Shown here piece after piece: positions 1 through 8,514 of a stretch of DNA of 64,000 bases (positions are counted from its first letter, which is position 1; the number at the start of each line of letters is the position of its first letter). The stretch is from Candidatus Uhrbacteria bacterium. GTDB taxonomy: Bacteria > Patescibacteria > ABY1 > SG8-24 > UBA9934. Where the stretch lies: contig JABJOE010000007.1 of NCBI GenBank assembly GCA_018664485.1, forward strand, positions 124,001 to 188,000. Direction: 5' to 3'. A model generated the notes under the pieces. It saw nothing but the letters and a program-made list of their open reading frames with translations, was not told the origin of the DNA and ran no database searches. The position numbers were made by a program, and so were the translations under genes.

Positions 1-1489
1 TTGGCCAATCAAGTGTTGCGAATGTCCAAAGGCCAGTGCAGAACCAAGTATCGAGTGTGTCAGAATCCTGCTCCCATCCATCACCTTCCGGTAATTCACC
101 TACCGACAACTCCTCACCCTTGTACCAAACAGGAATGCGGTGACCGAACCAAATCTGTCGTGAAATATTCCAGTCGCGCAAGTTATCAATCCAATGGAAA
201 TACGTCTTTACAAATCGTTCTGGCAAAATATCGATCTGTTTTGCGCGAACTACATGCTGCATCAAAGACTTGAGCGTAACCGTCTGCCCATCTGAAAGAC
301 CTTCGATCGGATGTTCCTTAGACTGCTTGTACGCAAACTCTTTGTTCACATCAATGAACCACTGAGTCTTTGGTAGAGGTTCGACAATATCTTTAAAACG
401 ATCAGAAGTTCCTACATTTTGAACAACGTCCTCCTCACCGCTTACCAACTCCTGCTCGGAAAGCCAGGCGATCAATTTCTTCTTTGCTTCTTTAGTTGTA
501 AGACCCGCATATTCTGATCCAGCCTCTTGTGTCATCAACCCGTCTTCACCGATCACTTGCTTGATACCAATATCGTTCCCCAAAGCCTTCTGCTTCTGGT
601 ACATCTCAAAGTCAATCGGAGAGTGTGCCGTCGTTACACCAAGTGCACCGGTTCCAAACGTATCATCAACATGCTCATCTCCAAAAACCTTCAGAGTAAG
701 CGTGTGACCCTCTTGTCCAAAATTCTCAACTACAAATTCCTTGCCAATATATTCCTTCCAACGACCTTCTGGATGAACGGCAATGGCGGTGTCCCCAAGT
801 TTAGTTTCAGGACGCGTTGTCGCAATTGCGATCGGTACGTCCTTACTATATTGAAAAGTATAAAGTTTTGCTGATCGGTCAACGTAAACCAACTCGTCGT
901 CGCTACATGTAGACTGCCCTTTTACAGACCAGTTGATTACTCGATAGCCACGATATATCAGCCCATCTTCGTACATGCGTTTGAAAGCCGTACTCACAGA
1001 CTTCTGTCGCTGATCATCTAAGGTATAAGCTTCACGGTCCCAATCAAGCGATGCCCCCATCTTCTTTGTTTGGTTGATGATAGTATCGTGGCTCTCTTTT
1101 GCAAATTTATTTACGCGCTTCAAAAATTCCTCACGGCCAAGTTCTTCTTTAGGCTTCTCCATCCCCTCATCCTCTATAAGCATTTTTTCAACCTTGCTCT
1201 CTGTTGCAACGGCTGCCGAGTCTGTACCCGGAACCCAAAGTGCCTTCTTGCCCGCCATTCGAGCGAAACGAATCATCGCATCTTGAATAGCTAACATCAC
1301 GGCATGACCCATGTGGAGCGTTCCCGTTACGTTTGGTGGTGGAAGTGAAATCGTAAAAGATTCTGTACGATTCTCAAAATCAGGGAGATTCTCTGGCGCA
1401 AAATACCCGCTATCCATCCAAGCAGCGTAAATATCATCCTCAACGCCGTTTGAATCGTAGGTTTTTGGCAGTGAAAGAGGGTCATTCAT
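1..1489 (-). CDS. valS: Valyl-tRNA synthetase, N-terminal part (runs off the window)
   Basis: Charges tRNA-Val in the cytoplasm (class I aminoacyl-tRNA synthetase). The reading frame opens at ATG 1489 on the minus strand and stays open to base 1, so about 496 N-terminal residues are visible and the C-terminus with the KMSKS loop lies outside. The N-terminus carries the ValRS signature PPPNVTGTLHMGHA (HIGH box as HMGH), then the editing domain, and the visible end reads DTLDTWFCTGLWTFATLDWP, the usual ValRS motif after the editing domain. Start context: the next in-frame ATGs are internal to the conserved fold. A possible minus-strand promoter (TTGGAC, 17 nt, TATTTT) lies about 100 nt upstream. 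Family assignment is certain; the missing part is simply the window edge. Confidence 0.95.
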   Translation of the reverse strand, partial: MNDPLSLPKTYDSNGVEDDIYAAWMDSGYFAPENLPDFENRTESFTISLPPPNVTGTLHMGHAVMLAIQDAMIRFARMAGKKALWVPGTDSAAVATESKVEKMLIEDEGMEKPKEELGREEFLKRVNKFAKESHDTIINQTKKMGASLDWDREAYTLDDQRQKSVSTAFKRMYEDGLIYRGYRVINWSVKGQSTCSDDELVYVDRSAKLYTFQYSKDVPIAIATTRPETKLGDTAIAVHPEGRWKEYIGKEFVVENFGQEGHTLTLKVFGDEHVDDTFGTGALGVTTAHSPIDFEMYQKQKALGNDIGIKQVIGEDGLMTQEAGSEYAGLTTKEAKKKLIAWLSEQELVSGEEDVVQNVGTSDRFKDIVEPLPKTQWFIDVNKEFAYKQSKEHPIEGLSDGQTVTLKSLMQHVVRAKQIDILPERFVKTYFHWIDNLRDWNISRQIWFGHRIPVWYKGEELSVGELPEGDGWEQDSDTLDTWFCTGLWTFATLDWP

Positions 1490-1632
1490 ACGGAGGCAGT
1501 CTAGCCTAAAAACAGGGGAAAATCAAAGTATTTCCTCACTTATACGTGCAAACAAGCGCTCACAGCCTATAATAAGGAGAAAATGTCGCATCGAGCCTTT
1601 AAAAATAGCTTTGTTTGCAGGGCGGTCCAACA

Positions 1633-1661
1633 TTGACACCTTCTATGTGCTGCTGTAAGCT
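1633..1661 (+). promoter_or_regulatory. Sigma70-type promoter for the DHH-like gene
   Basis: TTGACA, 17 nt, TAAGCT. Transcription would start near 1668, giving a ~170-nt leader that contains the palindrome at 1706-1782. The rest of the 1490-1837 gap holds a second hairpin at about 1548-1622 (GCAAACAAGC against GCTTTGTTTGC) and the valS promoter region. Confidence 0.55.
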
Positions 1662-1705
1662 ACTTTCTTCCCCATGCTAAGGACAGAGTCACCCAGTTGG
1701 CGCCC

Positions 1706-1782
1706 TTTTGGCTCACGAGAGCCTGTCGACTAGTCTACGTACAATTAGTACGTTTCCGGCGGCGACATCCCGTTTACCAAAA
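1706..1782 (+). repeat. Long imperfect palindrome, CGTAC-tip family (copy 1)
   Basis: Outer arms TTTTGG (1706-1711) and CCAAAA (1777-1782). The tip hairpin is ACGTAC, loop AATTA, GTACGT at 1737-1753, flanked by unpaired pyrimidine-rich segments. It lies in a divergent intergenic region, in the presumed leader of the downstream gene, so it is not simply a terminator. The match to the family consensus on the 3' side is weaker than in other copies. Confidence 0.55.
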
Positions 1783-1837
1783 TTGCATCCATCTGAGAGA
1801 TTCTGTATGAGAGATTTTTCCAAAAATTAACCTTCGC

Positions 1838-2986
1838 ATGGCATATTCCACGCACGAACAATTTCTAACAATGCTCGAGAGGTCCAAGCGGCCGCTTATT
1901 CTTGTGGGTGCGAATGCTAACGTTGATGATTTTTCAAGCGCGTTTGGTGTTGCTTCTTTGCTATCTAAACTTGCAAAGCCTGTAGAGATCGTGACAAGTG
2001 GAGGGACGGCGCCAAAGGCAATCTCTTTTTTGAAGGCTCCAGCTGCAATCCGTGGTGACATTCAGAACATTGCAAAGCTCACCCTCAAGGTAAAGCTCGA
2101 TCGCGCAGCACTTGATGAACTTTCCTACCACAAAGATGACGACGCACAGGAGCTTCACATCCACCTCCTTCCAAAGCAAGGCCACTGGAAGCCTGAGGAC
2201 ATTACAATCGAAACCCAAAGCTATAAATATGACCTACTGATTTGTATCGGTGGATCAGATTTAGAGCAGTTTGGAGAGATTTATAATAGCTACCAGGACT
2301 TTTTCTTTAAGACTCCCATAATCAACATCGACCACAGTGGGAAAAACGAACATTATGGTCAAGCTAACGTCGTCGACATGAGCGCCGTTGCTTGTGCCGA
2401 AGTTTGCTACGACCTTTTCCGACAAATCGACGAAACTTTGATAGATGAAGAGGTTGCTACCTACTTTTTAACCGGAATGATCCACAAGACACGCAGTTTT
2501 AGATCTGAAAACATAACCCCTAAAACACTGAAGGTTGCCGGCGACCTTATTGCTCGCGGAGCACGACGAGATGAGATCGTGGCGCGCCTTTATAAGACCC
2601 GATCTGTCGAAACGCTTCGACTATGGGGACGTGCACTTGCTCGACTGAAGTCTGATCCAAAAGCAAAAATGGTTTGGACGCTTTTGACACGCCAAGATTT
2701 TACAAACGCCGGAACTGACGAGACAGCTTTGGAAAATATTGTAGAAGAATTGCTAATGAGCGCCCCTGACGCCAACGTAGCTGCTATTTTCTATGAGCAT
2801 CCTGATAAAATGATTTGCGTTAAGCTCCACGCGCGCCGACCGCATGACGCCCTCCACCTTGGAGCGCCGTTTCGTGCTGCGGGCACACGTGAAGAAGCTC
2901 TACTTCGATTACGTGAAAACGACATCGTGAAGGCTGAGAAAAAAGTCATCACACACATCAAAGACCAACTCACCACCCACGCCTAG
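1838..2986 (+). CDS. DHH/NrnA-like phosphoesterase with degenerate catalytic motifs
   Basis: 382 residues resembling the two-domain DHH/DHHA1 phosphoesterases (NrnA, oligoribonuclease/pAp phosphatase). The N-terminal NANVDDFSSAFGVASLL sits where the family has HxxPDGDAIGS, and INIDHSGKNEHYGQAN sits where DHHxxN..G.AN is expected. DHH is therefore DHS, and the first motif lacks the usual His and DGD. The fold is probably kept but the Mn2+ site looks incomplete, so activity is doubtful. A second DHH-like protein occurs at 42229-43068. The stop is 9 nt before the next start, so it may be cotranscribed with the small orphans downstream. Family call is from motif pattern only. Confidence 0.65.
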   Translation: MAYSTHEQFLTMLERSKRPLILVGANANVDDFSSAFGVASLLSKLAKPVEIVTSGGTAPKAISFLKAPAAIRGDIQNIAKLTLKVKLDRAALDELSYHKDDDAQELHIHLLPKQGHWKPEDITIETQSYKYDLLICIGGSDLEQFGEIYNSYQDFFFKTPIINIDHSGKNEHYGQANVVDMSAVACAEVCYDLFRQIDETLIDEEVATYFLTGMIHKTRSFRSENITPKTLKVAGDLIARGARRDEIVARLYKTRSVETLRLWGRALARLKSDPKAKMVWTLLTRQDFTNAGTDETALENIVEELLMSAPDANVAAIFYEHPDKMICVKLHARRPHDALHLGAPFRAAGTREEALLRLRENDIVKAEKKVITHIKDQLTTHA

Positions 2987-2995
2987 GAGCGTTTG

Positions 2996-3343
2996 ATGCA
3001 AGATATACTCGATAGGGCCCGCGCGGCCGTCGAATTCCTGAGAGACCCTCAACAGAGCTGGATTCAGGGATGCGAACGTGCCGCTAATCTTATGGAATCT
3101 ACGCTAAATGAGGAGAACATTGGGATCCTATCCGATCAACAAGGAGTGCTTAAAAGAAGGGGCATGCGACAAGAAGATGAATATTTCCACGTTGATACAC
3201 TGATCAACCTGCGTACTATCATGATGTACATGTTGCATCAAATAGCCATTTGCGGCGAAACGAAACGACTCCGTTGGCGCAACGTAGCCTTCATCATCGA
3301 AGATGGCGCCCTCCGCGCCGAGCAACTCACTACCCAAGAATAA
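2996..3343 (+). CDS. Small orphan protein, copy A of a tandem pair
   Basis: 115 residues, no recognised family. ATG 2996 is chosen because TAGGAG lies 6 nt upstream; the TTG just before it is less likely. The product begins RARAAVEFLRDPQQSW and ends TKRLRWRNVAFIIEDGALRAE. The next gene encodes a protein with the same layout: a FLxDPxxxWIxxCExAA motif near residue 15 and an almost identical C-terminal block. No membrane segment or signal peptide is seen. Soluble, mostly helical by composition; function unknown. Confidence 0.65.
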   Translation: MQDILDRARAAVEFLRDPQQSWIQGCERAANLMESTLNEENIGILSDQQGVLKRRGMRQEDEYFHVDTLINLRTIMMYMLHQIAICGETKRLRWRNVAFIIEDGALRAEQLTTQE

Positions 3344-3352
3344 GGGGGCCAA

Positions 3353-3694
3353 ATGGCCGAGATACATGTCAGAACTCGAAGAGCGATCGCATTCTTGGAG
3401 GACCCTACAAACAGATGGATCCCGGAGTGTGAGGAAGCTGCAAGATTCCTCACACTAGCCCTGACCAGGCCTTCGGTTGAACCTCTTGAAGGCCATCAAA
3501 TGTTCCTTGTTAGTGTCATTGGAAGACCGGAGAATGGGCGAGCACACGTTGAGCACAGCATCCGTCTGAATGCGGTCATCTTGTACATGGAAGTCCAACG
3601 AGCAATTCACGGCGTAACAAAACGTCTTACCTGGCGCAACGTAGCCTTCATCATCGAAGATGGCGCCCTCCGTGCTGAGCCACTCCCTGCATGA
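3353..3694 (+). CDS. Small orphan protein, copy B of a tandem pair
   Basis: 113 residues. Paralogue of the preceding protein: HVRTRRAIAFLEDPTNRWIPECEEAARFL at the start, TKRLTWRNVAFIIEDGALRAE at the end, and a variable middle. AAGGGGG lies just upstream of ATG 3353. The last ~20 codons are nearly identical in DNA to those of copy A, much more so than the rest, which suggests recent duplication plus gene conversion or strong constraint on that end. A GC-rich hairpin follows at 3723-3750. Function unknown. Confidence 0.65.
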   Translation: MAEIHVRTRRAIAFLEDPTNRWIPECEEAARFLTLALTRPSVEPLEGHQMFLVSVIGRPENGRAHVEHSIRLNAVILYMEVQRAIHGVTKRLTWRNVAFIIEDGALRAEPLPA

Positions 3695-3722
3695 TCCTCA
3701 ACGGGCCATGCAACAGAACCTA

Positions 3723-3750
3723 CACCCCGCAGCCCTTGTGCCGCGGGGTG
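3723..3750 (+). terminator. Hairpin after the tandem orphan pair
   Basis: CACCCCGC (3723-3730) pairs with GCGGGGTG (3743-3750) around a 12-nt loop. The following T-tract is poor (TCGTTGC), so it is a probable but not perfect intrinsic terminator. Confidence 0.6.
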
Positions 3751-3823
3751 TCGTTGCACCAAACAATACTTCTACGAACAGTTATCGTCCTTATTTTGAT
3801 GCGGCGCATGATATACTTGCGTC

Positions 3824-5281
3824 ATGATTTCAGGAGGTCTAGCACAATATGCCAACCGATCAATAACACCGTCGTCTCGCGTTGCTATTTTTGTTGAATC
3901 CGAGCCACGGCTAACCTGGACCTCCCTACTTGCAGACGCACATCCTGAAGCAGAGATCTATCTAGTTGGTGGAACTGTTCGCGATGTACTTCTAGGCCAC
4001 ACACCCGCAGACATTGACCTCGTTATTCGAAACCTCGAACCCGAAATACTAGAACGTTTTCTTGCACGCCAAGGTGCGGTGAGTTTTGTTGGAAAAAGAT
4101 TTGGAACATTCAAATTTACTCCACATGGATGCCGATCAAAGCAACCTCTCGACATCGCGATGCCACGAACAGAAACAATTTCCAATAAACACAAAAGCGG
4201 CCGCCGTGATTTAAAAATAAATTCAGACCATCTCATCAGTATCGATGAAGACCTCTCCCGCCGAGACTTCACCATCAACGCGATCGCATACAACCTGCAA
4301 AATGAAGAAATTTCAGACCCGTTCTTTGGACTTCGTGATTTGGACAGCGGGATCATACGTTGCGTACTTAATCCTCAAGAACGTTTCTTTGAAGATGCAA
4401 CTCGAATTCTCCGCGGCCTACGATTTGCAAGCCAACTCGGATTCGCGATCGATGGAGAGACCTGGGAAGCTATACAGATGAACCTTTCCCTTCTGAATAA
4501 CACCTCAATGACAGATGAAGGGACTCACGTATATTCAGTGTCTCGCGAGCTAATCGGAAAAGAATTCCTACTCGGATTCCTTGCTCACCCTACCCACACG
4601 TTAGACCTATGGCTCAAGTCTGGTGCTCTCAAGCAACATCTGCCGAGTGTATTTATTTTAAGTGAGACTGTAGAGCCTGACGGTGAAACGGCACTTGAAA
4701 AAACAAAACAGGTTCTACATATTTTGCATAAACGAGATCTCCTTACGACCCACCATATGCAGGCCCCGTCTTCCCGTGTGTTGGTAGCAGCACTTGGACT
4801 GTTTTTAGAAGATGCACCGACGCAGCTACACAGCGTTTGTAAAAAAATGCGGTTCCATCAATTCTCTGTAAATGATCGAGCTCACGTTGATTGTGGGAGC
4901 CTTTCGTGGATTTTGCAGCATCTGCATGATTTGGAAACAATTGATCCAGCGAGCATGCGGCCGAGTGCATTTGAACGTCTCTTCTGTACAGAGCGCGGAC
5001 AAGACCTCTTACTACTCATCCATGCACGTCATCTAATGAGTGGTCGACACAGTATCGGTCGAGAACGACTACTGCAGACGATGCGTATATCAAACAATAT
5101 CTATCACGGAGGTAAACCCAAGCCACTAATCGGAGGATCTGACCTCAAGATGCTAGGTCTTGAACCTGGGCCAATGTTCCGAGACTTACTAGACGTCGCC
5201 CGCGATGCGCAGCTTACCGGACACGCATCTAGCAAAGAAGAAGCTATCTTCTGTATTAAAACTCATCTTGAGCAACGGTAA
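3824..5281 (+). CDS. cca: CCA-adding enzyme / tRNA nucleotidyltransferase
   Basis: 485 residues, class II nucleotidyltransferase that builds or repairs the tRNA 3' CCA end. Seen in the sequence: VGGTVRDVLLG near residue 49, the metal-binding DIDLVI, RRDFTINA, and the RILRGLRFASQLGF neck region, followed by a long helical C-terminal part ending in the GGSDLKMLGLEPGP motif of the PolyA_pol/Cca family. An extended -10 (TGATATACT, 3809-3817) ends 6 nt before ATG 3824, so the mRNA is probably leaderless. The AGGAGG at 3832-3837 lies inside the gene, and the ATG at 3849 is out of frame. All three tRNAs here already encode CCA, so a repair role is plausible. A tRNA gene follows directly. Confidence 0.92.
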   Translation: MISGGLAQYANRSITPSSRVAIFVESEPRLTWTSLLADAHPEAEIYLVGGTVRDVLLGHTPADIDLVIRNLEPEILERFLARQGAVSFVGKRFGTFKFTPHGCRSKQPLDIAMPRTETISNKHKSGRRDLKINSDHLISIDEDLSRRDFTINAIAYNLQNEEISDPFFGLRDLDSGIIRCVLNPQERFFEDATRILRGLRFASQLGFAIDGETWEAIQMNLSLLNNTSMTDEGTHVYSVSRELIGKEFLLGFLAHPTHTLDLWLKSGALKQHLPSVFILSETVEPDGETALEKTKQVLHILHKRDLLTTHHMQAPSSRVLVAALGLFLEDAPTQLHSVCKKMRFHQFSVNDRAHVDCGSLSWILQHLHDLETIDPASMRPSAFERLFCTERGQDLLLLIHARHLMSGRHSIGRERLLQTMRISNNIYHGGKPKPLIGGSDLKMLGLEPGPMFRDLLDVARDAQLTGHASSKEEAIFCIKTHLEQR

Positions 5282-5294
5282 CCGGTCAGCCTTG

Positions 5295-5323
5295 TTGACC
5301 AAACTGTCCGTGCAATATACGAT
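5295..5323 (+). promoter_or_regulatory. Promoter of tRNA-Val
   Basis: TTGACC, 17 nt, TACGAT, about 25 nt before the mature tRNA 5' end. Confidence 0.7.
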
Positions 5324-5348
5324 GCGCGCGCACTTAAATAAGGTATGG

Positions 5349-5425
5349 GGGCGTATAGCTCAGCTGGTTAGAGTGTCACATTGACATTGTGAAGGTCAGA
5401 GGTTCGAGTCCTCTTACGCCCACCA
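5349..5425 (+). tRNA. tRNA-Val (anticodon GAC)
   Basis: 77 nt including encoded CCA. Acceptor GGGCGTA pairs with TACGCCC. Anticodon stem TCACA/TGTGA encloses loop TTGACAT, giving anticodon GAC. The T-loop GGTTCGAGTCC is canonical. A long palindrome begins 6 nt after the CCA. Confidence 0.97.
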
Positions 5426-5430
5426 CAAAA

Positions 5431-5545
5431 CACACTAGGTTTGGCTATTTTCGACTCACGGGTCCCGACAGACTTCGTCTACGTACCAATCAGTACGTCT
5501 CCTTGTCTGCCACCCGTTCATCGAAACTATCTCAAACCTAGTGTG
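5431..5545 (+). repeat. Long imperfect palindrome, CGTAC-tip family (copy 2)
   Basis: Outer arms CACACTAGGTTTG (5431-5443) and CAAACCTAGTGTG (5533-5545), with A residues before and T residues after, so it could end transcription from either side. Inner pairings are TTTCGA/TCGAAA and GACAGA against GTCTGC. Tip: ACGTAC, CAATCA, GTACGT (5481-5498). The unpaired 5' side reads CTTCGTCT and the 3' side CTCCTT, the best match to the family consensus. It lies right after tRNA-Val. Confidence 0.8.
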
Positions 5546-5613
5546 TTTGTATTTACACTGGAATCAATCAAAAGATTGATCTTTTTTTATGCTGAATTTA
5601 TTGAAGTGATCAA

Positions 5614-6081
5614 TCACTCGCCAACAACTGGCTGCGCTACCTCCGGGATCCCTTGAGAAACTGGAGTCACAACACCCGGCAACGGACTTGCATCTGGAGC
5701 GCGTTCATCAACCCATGATTGATTGCGAGAACGTGAAATAAATAACAAAAATGCTCCGAGAATTATCAGGACAGCAAAACCAATTAAAGCAGAAAATGTA
5801 ATTGGCAAAACCCCACAAGAAATTACAGCAGCGAGCGATGAAAAATATCCATCCGACTCACGCAAGCACTGACCGATTGCCCTGCCTCCAAGATTCGTTC
5901 CAAAGATAACGGCAGTAACAGCTACAGCTACACTCGCGAGCGTAAATAAACAACTAAACTGTGCCTTGCGAACCTTACTTGAACGGAATAACGTGATGAT
6001 CGCAAAAAAAACACCTCCAGCCAACCAGTAAAGGAAGAAGAGGATAATTGATAGCTCAATGACATGCGGGCCAATAGTCAT
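5614..6081 (-). CDS. Hypothetical integral membrane protein
   Basis: 155 residues with about four predicted hydrophobic helices (near residues 9-28, 45-62, 85-108 and a continuing stretch to ~118), then a polar Pro-rich C-terminal tail of about 35 residues. No recognised family or catalytic motif. A second small membrane protein lies 6 nt upstream on the same strand, so the two probably form a unit. Could be a membrane anchor or a small channel-like protein; nothing in the sequence decides. Confidence 0.6.
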   Translation of the reverse strand: MTIGPHVIELSIILFFLYWLAGGVFFAIITLFRSSKVRKAQFSCLFTLASVAVAVTAVIFGTNLGGRAIGQCLRESDGYFSSLAAVISCGVLPITFSALIGFAVLIILGAFLLFISRSRNQSWVDERAPDASPLPGVVTPVSQGIPEVAQPVVGE

Positions 6082-6087
6082 ACAAAT

Positions 6088-6321
6088 TTATGAAAGCGCG
6101 TTGAAGGCAAACATCGTAATGAGTAATGTTCCAAGCGTTGCCGTAAGTAGCGCGAAAGCCAAGCCCTTCTTATCTGAGTCACCATTCTTGAATCCTGATA
6201 TTCCAAAATACAGAGTGAGGAATGCAAGAAGTGCCGTTACGTAAAACATAGTATTTTGAAGAGCTAATTTTGAGGAAACGAGATCGGACTCATAGAACGT
6301 AGCTATTTTGTTTCGATACAA
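6088..6321 (-). CDS. Small hypothetical membrane protein
   Basis: Up to 77 residues with two hydrophobic segments separated by a charged GFKNGDSDKKG loop. The frame opens with TTG at 6321; an internal ATG (residue 25, MFYVTALL) would leave 53 residues and is also possible. It stops 6 nt before the next membrane protein gene on the same strand. No family recognised. Confidence 0.45.
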   Translation of the reverse strand: MYRNKIATFYESDLVSSKLALQNTMFYVTALLAFLTLYFGISGFKNGDSDKKGLAFALLTATLGTLLITMFAFNALS

Positions 6322-6487
6322 GGCTAACGAGGACTAAATTACCCGTCTCTCTTGGCTGCTATCGCCATAAAGGTTGGCCTGCCATTCGTAGCTCTAGCAA
6401 GAGTTACACTATTGCCATTTAAGTAGAAGAAGCTATGGGGGGACATTCTTCGCTCCGACAATCTATAATAATTGCCAGGGCGAAGAA

Positions 6488-6564
6488 TGGTGGGTCCGGA
6501 TGGACTTGAACCATCGACCACGGAGGTATAAGCTCCGCGCTCTAACCAGCTGAGCTACGGACCC
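6488..6564 (-). tRNA. tRNA-Ile (anticodon UAU)
   Basis: 77 nt with encoded CCA. Acceptor GGGTCCG/CGGACCC, D-arm GCTCAGCTGGTTAGAGC, anticodon stem CGGAG/CTCCG around loop CTTATAC, so the anticodon is UAU and reads AUA directly. Most bacteria read AUA with a CAU anticodon modified to lysidine by TilS; UAU is the less common solution and needs an isoleucyl-tRNA synthetase that accepts it. ileS is in this window at 43071. Confidence 0.95.
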
Positions 6565-6566
6565 AC

Positions 6567-6686
6567 AAATTCAGGCCAAAATGTCCATCTGCGTTGTTAC
6601 CACTCTGCTCCTCAACGTCGTACAGGAAGTACGTCTTTTTGCGGTGCTCGTGGCGCCTAGCAGCTGAACATTTTTTCACTGAATTT
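6567..6686 (+). repeat. Long imperfect palindrome, CGTAC-tip family (copy 3)
   Basis: Outer arms AAATTC (6567-6572) and GAATTT (6681-6686), inner arms AAAATGT/ACATTTT, CTGC/GCAG and CCAC/GTGG. Tip: CGTAC, AGGAA, GTACG (6619-6633). It lies directly upstream of the tRNA-Ile 5' end. Between it and the gene at 6989 (about 300 nt, AT-rich) I see no coding signal, only a weak TTGACT-type -35 near 6929. Confidence 0.7.
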
Positions 6687-6988
6687 CCAATCGCGTCATT
6701 GCACAAAAACTTCATCAGATCTGGATAATTATTATATATACTTCTACGCTCCTCGCCATCACACTAAAACTACACCTTATCTGGAAAATATTATACAACA
6801 GCTCCCCTATCCTATTGTTTTGCGAATAAAAACGCAATATATCAACCTACAACGATAGCCTCTACCATAAGCACAGACCTATCCGGTCAATGTACAGGCG
6901 CCCATATAAGATCGCGAACCTTAGCGCATTGACTCGATGACGTCAAGATGCAATAGTAGGGACGAAACATGATCAATATCGGAAATTT

Positions 6989-7897
6989 ATGAAAACATTT
7001 ACATCGGATCAACCAGAACCAGAGCGACTTGATAAACTCGCAACAACAGAACTTGGGATCACTCGATCGCAAGTGCAAAAACTTATCAAGGCAGAAAAGA
7101 TCCTCGTTGACGATAAGCCTGCCAACGCGCGAACCATGATCGATTCTTCAATGGTCATGAGTTATGACCCAACGATCCTGGATGCAGTTGAAAAAGTCGG
7201 TGAAATGCCAGTCTTTGAAATTCTTTTTGAAAACGAAGAAATGGTCACCATCAACAAGCCTGCAGGAGTCCTCGTGCACGAGGCTGAAACTTCAACGGAG
7301 TTCACCCTTGTTGACGCGCTTCTATGTAAGTGGCCTGAAATAGCTACAGTAGGAGACGACGCAAAACGCGCAGGTCTCGTTCATCGACTAGACAAACATG
7401 CATCAGGAATAATGGTCGTTGCAAAAACTCAGGAAGCTTTTGACCATTTGAAAACTCAGTTTAAAGATCGTCTTGTAAAAAAGAACTACACTGTTTTAGT
7501 TCACGAGAAGCTATCACAAGAGAGTGGCACGATCGACTTCCCTATATCTCGATCAAAAACATCAGGACGAATGGCGGCACGATCAAAGGTCGACGACGGG
7601 AAAAAAGCGGTCACTCATTACGACACAATAAAAGCTTACCCTCACCACACTTTACTTGATGTAAACATCGAAACAGGACGTACCCACCAAATCCGTGTTC
7701 ACTTTTTTGCCATGGATCATCCGGTTGTTGGAGACACCCTATATCGACAGCGTGGGGTAAAGCCTATGGACATCGGTCGACTATTCTTGCACGCGCGCAA
7801 GCTTAGAATCACCATTCCAAACGGTGAAGAAAAGACATTCGAAGCGCCAATTCCAAAAGAACTTGAAGACGTGCTAGATACAATCCCGAAACTGTAA
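6989..7897 (+). CDS. RluA-family 23S rRNA/tRNA pseudouridine synthase
   Basis: 302 residues: an N-terminal S4 RNA-binding domain (residues ~10-60, RLDKLATTELGITRSQVQKLI) followed by the RluA catalytic domain. The active-site motif GLVHRLDKHASGIMVVAKT carries the catalytic Asp in HRLDK, and RTHQIRVHF is also conserved. It converts specific uridines to pseudouridine; RluD-like specificity is likely from the S4 plus catalytic layout, but the exact target cannot be read from sequence. It is followed after 2 nt by the CMP-kinase-like gene, so the pair is cotranscribed. Confidence 0.9.
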   Translation: MKTFTSDQPEPERLDKLATTELGITRSQVQKLIKAEKILVDDKPANARTMIDSSMVMSYDPTILDAVEKVGEMPVFEILFENEEMVTINKPAGVLVHEAETSTEFTLVDALLCKWPEIATVGDDAKRAGLVHRLDKHASGIMVVAKTQEAFDHLKTQFKDRLVKKNYTVLVHEKLSQESGTIDFPISRSKTSGRMAARSKVDDGKKAVTHYDTIKAYPHHTLLDVNIETGRTHQIRVHFFAMDHPVVGDTLYRQRGVKPMDIGRLFLHARKLRITIPNGEEKTFEAPIPKELEDVLDTIPKL

Positions 7898-7899
7898 AT

Positions 7900-8499
7900 A
7901 TGACTTTCGATGAAGCTCTCGCAAAACTAAAGAACGCCTCCCCGCTACGCATCACGGTAAGTGGAGACATTGGATCTGGAAAATCAACATTTACAAAGCG
8001 CTTAGCTGCAGAACTTGATATACCCCGCACTTACGTCGGACAGATGATGCGAGATGAAGCGGCGGCACGCGGTCTTTCACTCGATGATTTCAATAAGCTT
8101 TTAAATGAAGACGACGAAGTTGATCGACGTCTCGACGAACTTCAACGTGAGAAGTCAGTAGACATAGAGCGCGGTGTGTTTGAAGGAAGAACATCCTGGC
8201 ACTTTGTTGTTGACCCTAAAATAACTGTATTTCTGTCCGTAGACCCAGATGCAGCAGCGAATCGTATCTGGAAGGATGACAATGCAAATCGAGATGCATA
8301 CGAATCCGTCGACGACCTCATAAAGGCCAATGTGGAACGCAAAGCTTCCGAGGAAAAGCGCTACCAAGCCTATTACAATATTAGCGCCTACAATCTTGAA
8401 AATTTTGACGTTACCATAGACACCACCCCACTCACACTTGATGAGGTATTTGAGCAAACCGTAATAGCAATCGCTACACATTTACACAGCGAATCTTAA
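7900..8499 (+). CDS. Cytidylate kinase-like P-loop NMP kinase
   Basis: 199 residues beginning with a P-loop, GDIGSGKST (residues ~23-31). GQMMRDEAAARGLSLDDFNKLL follows, resembling the archaeal-type/short cytidylate kinases (Cytidylate_kin2), then a lid-like VFEGRTSWHFV. The size matches that family. Phosphorylates CMP/dCMP to the diphosphate if the assignment holds; an adenylate-kinase-like activity is an alternative. It is 2 nt downstream of the pseudouridine synthase and 15 nt upstream of a membrane protein gene. Confidence 0.75.
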   Translation: MTFDEALAKLKNASPLRITVSGDIGSGKSTFTKRLAAELDIPRTYVGQMMRDEAAARGLSLDDFNKLLNEDDEVDRRLDELQREKSVDIERGVFEGRTSWHFVVDPKITVFLSVDPDAAANRIWKDDNANRDAYESVDDLIKANVERKASEEKRYQAYYNISAYNLENFDVTIDTTPLTLDEVFEQTVIAIATHLHSES

Positions 8500-8514
8500 G
8501 AAGCCAGTATCTTT

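Noticed and set aside
1583..1636. 17-residue ORF with TATAAT and AAGGAG directly upstream
   Set aside because: Good-looking signals, but it lies in the arms of a hairpin opposite the valS promoter, has no conserved features and no downstream partner in frame.
1490..1705. Leader peptide attenuator before valS
   Set aside because: No Val-rich short frame and no terminator/antiterminator pair on the minus strand; only simple hairpins.
5431..5545. Integron attC site
   Set aside because: A palindrome of suitable size, but attC-type conserved ends (GTTRRRY / RYYYAAC) are absent and conservation is in the centre, not at the ends.
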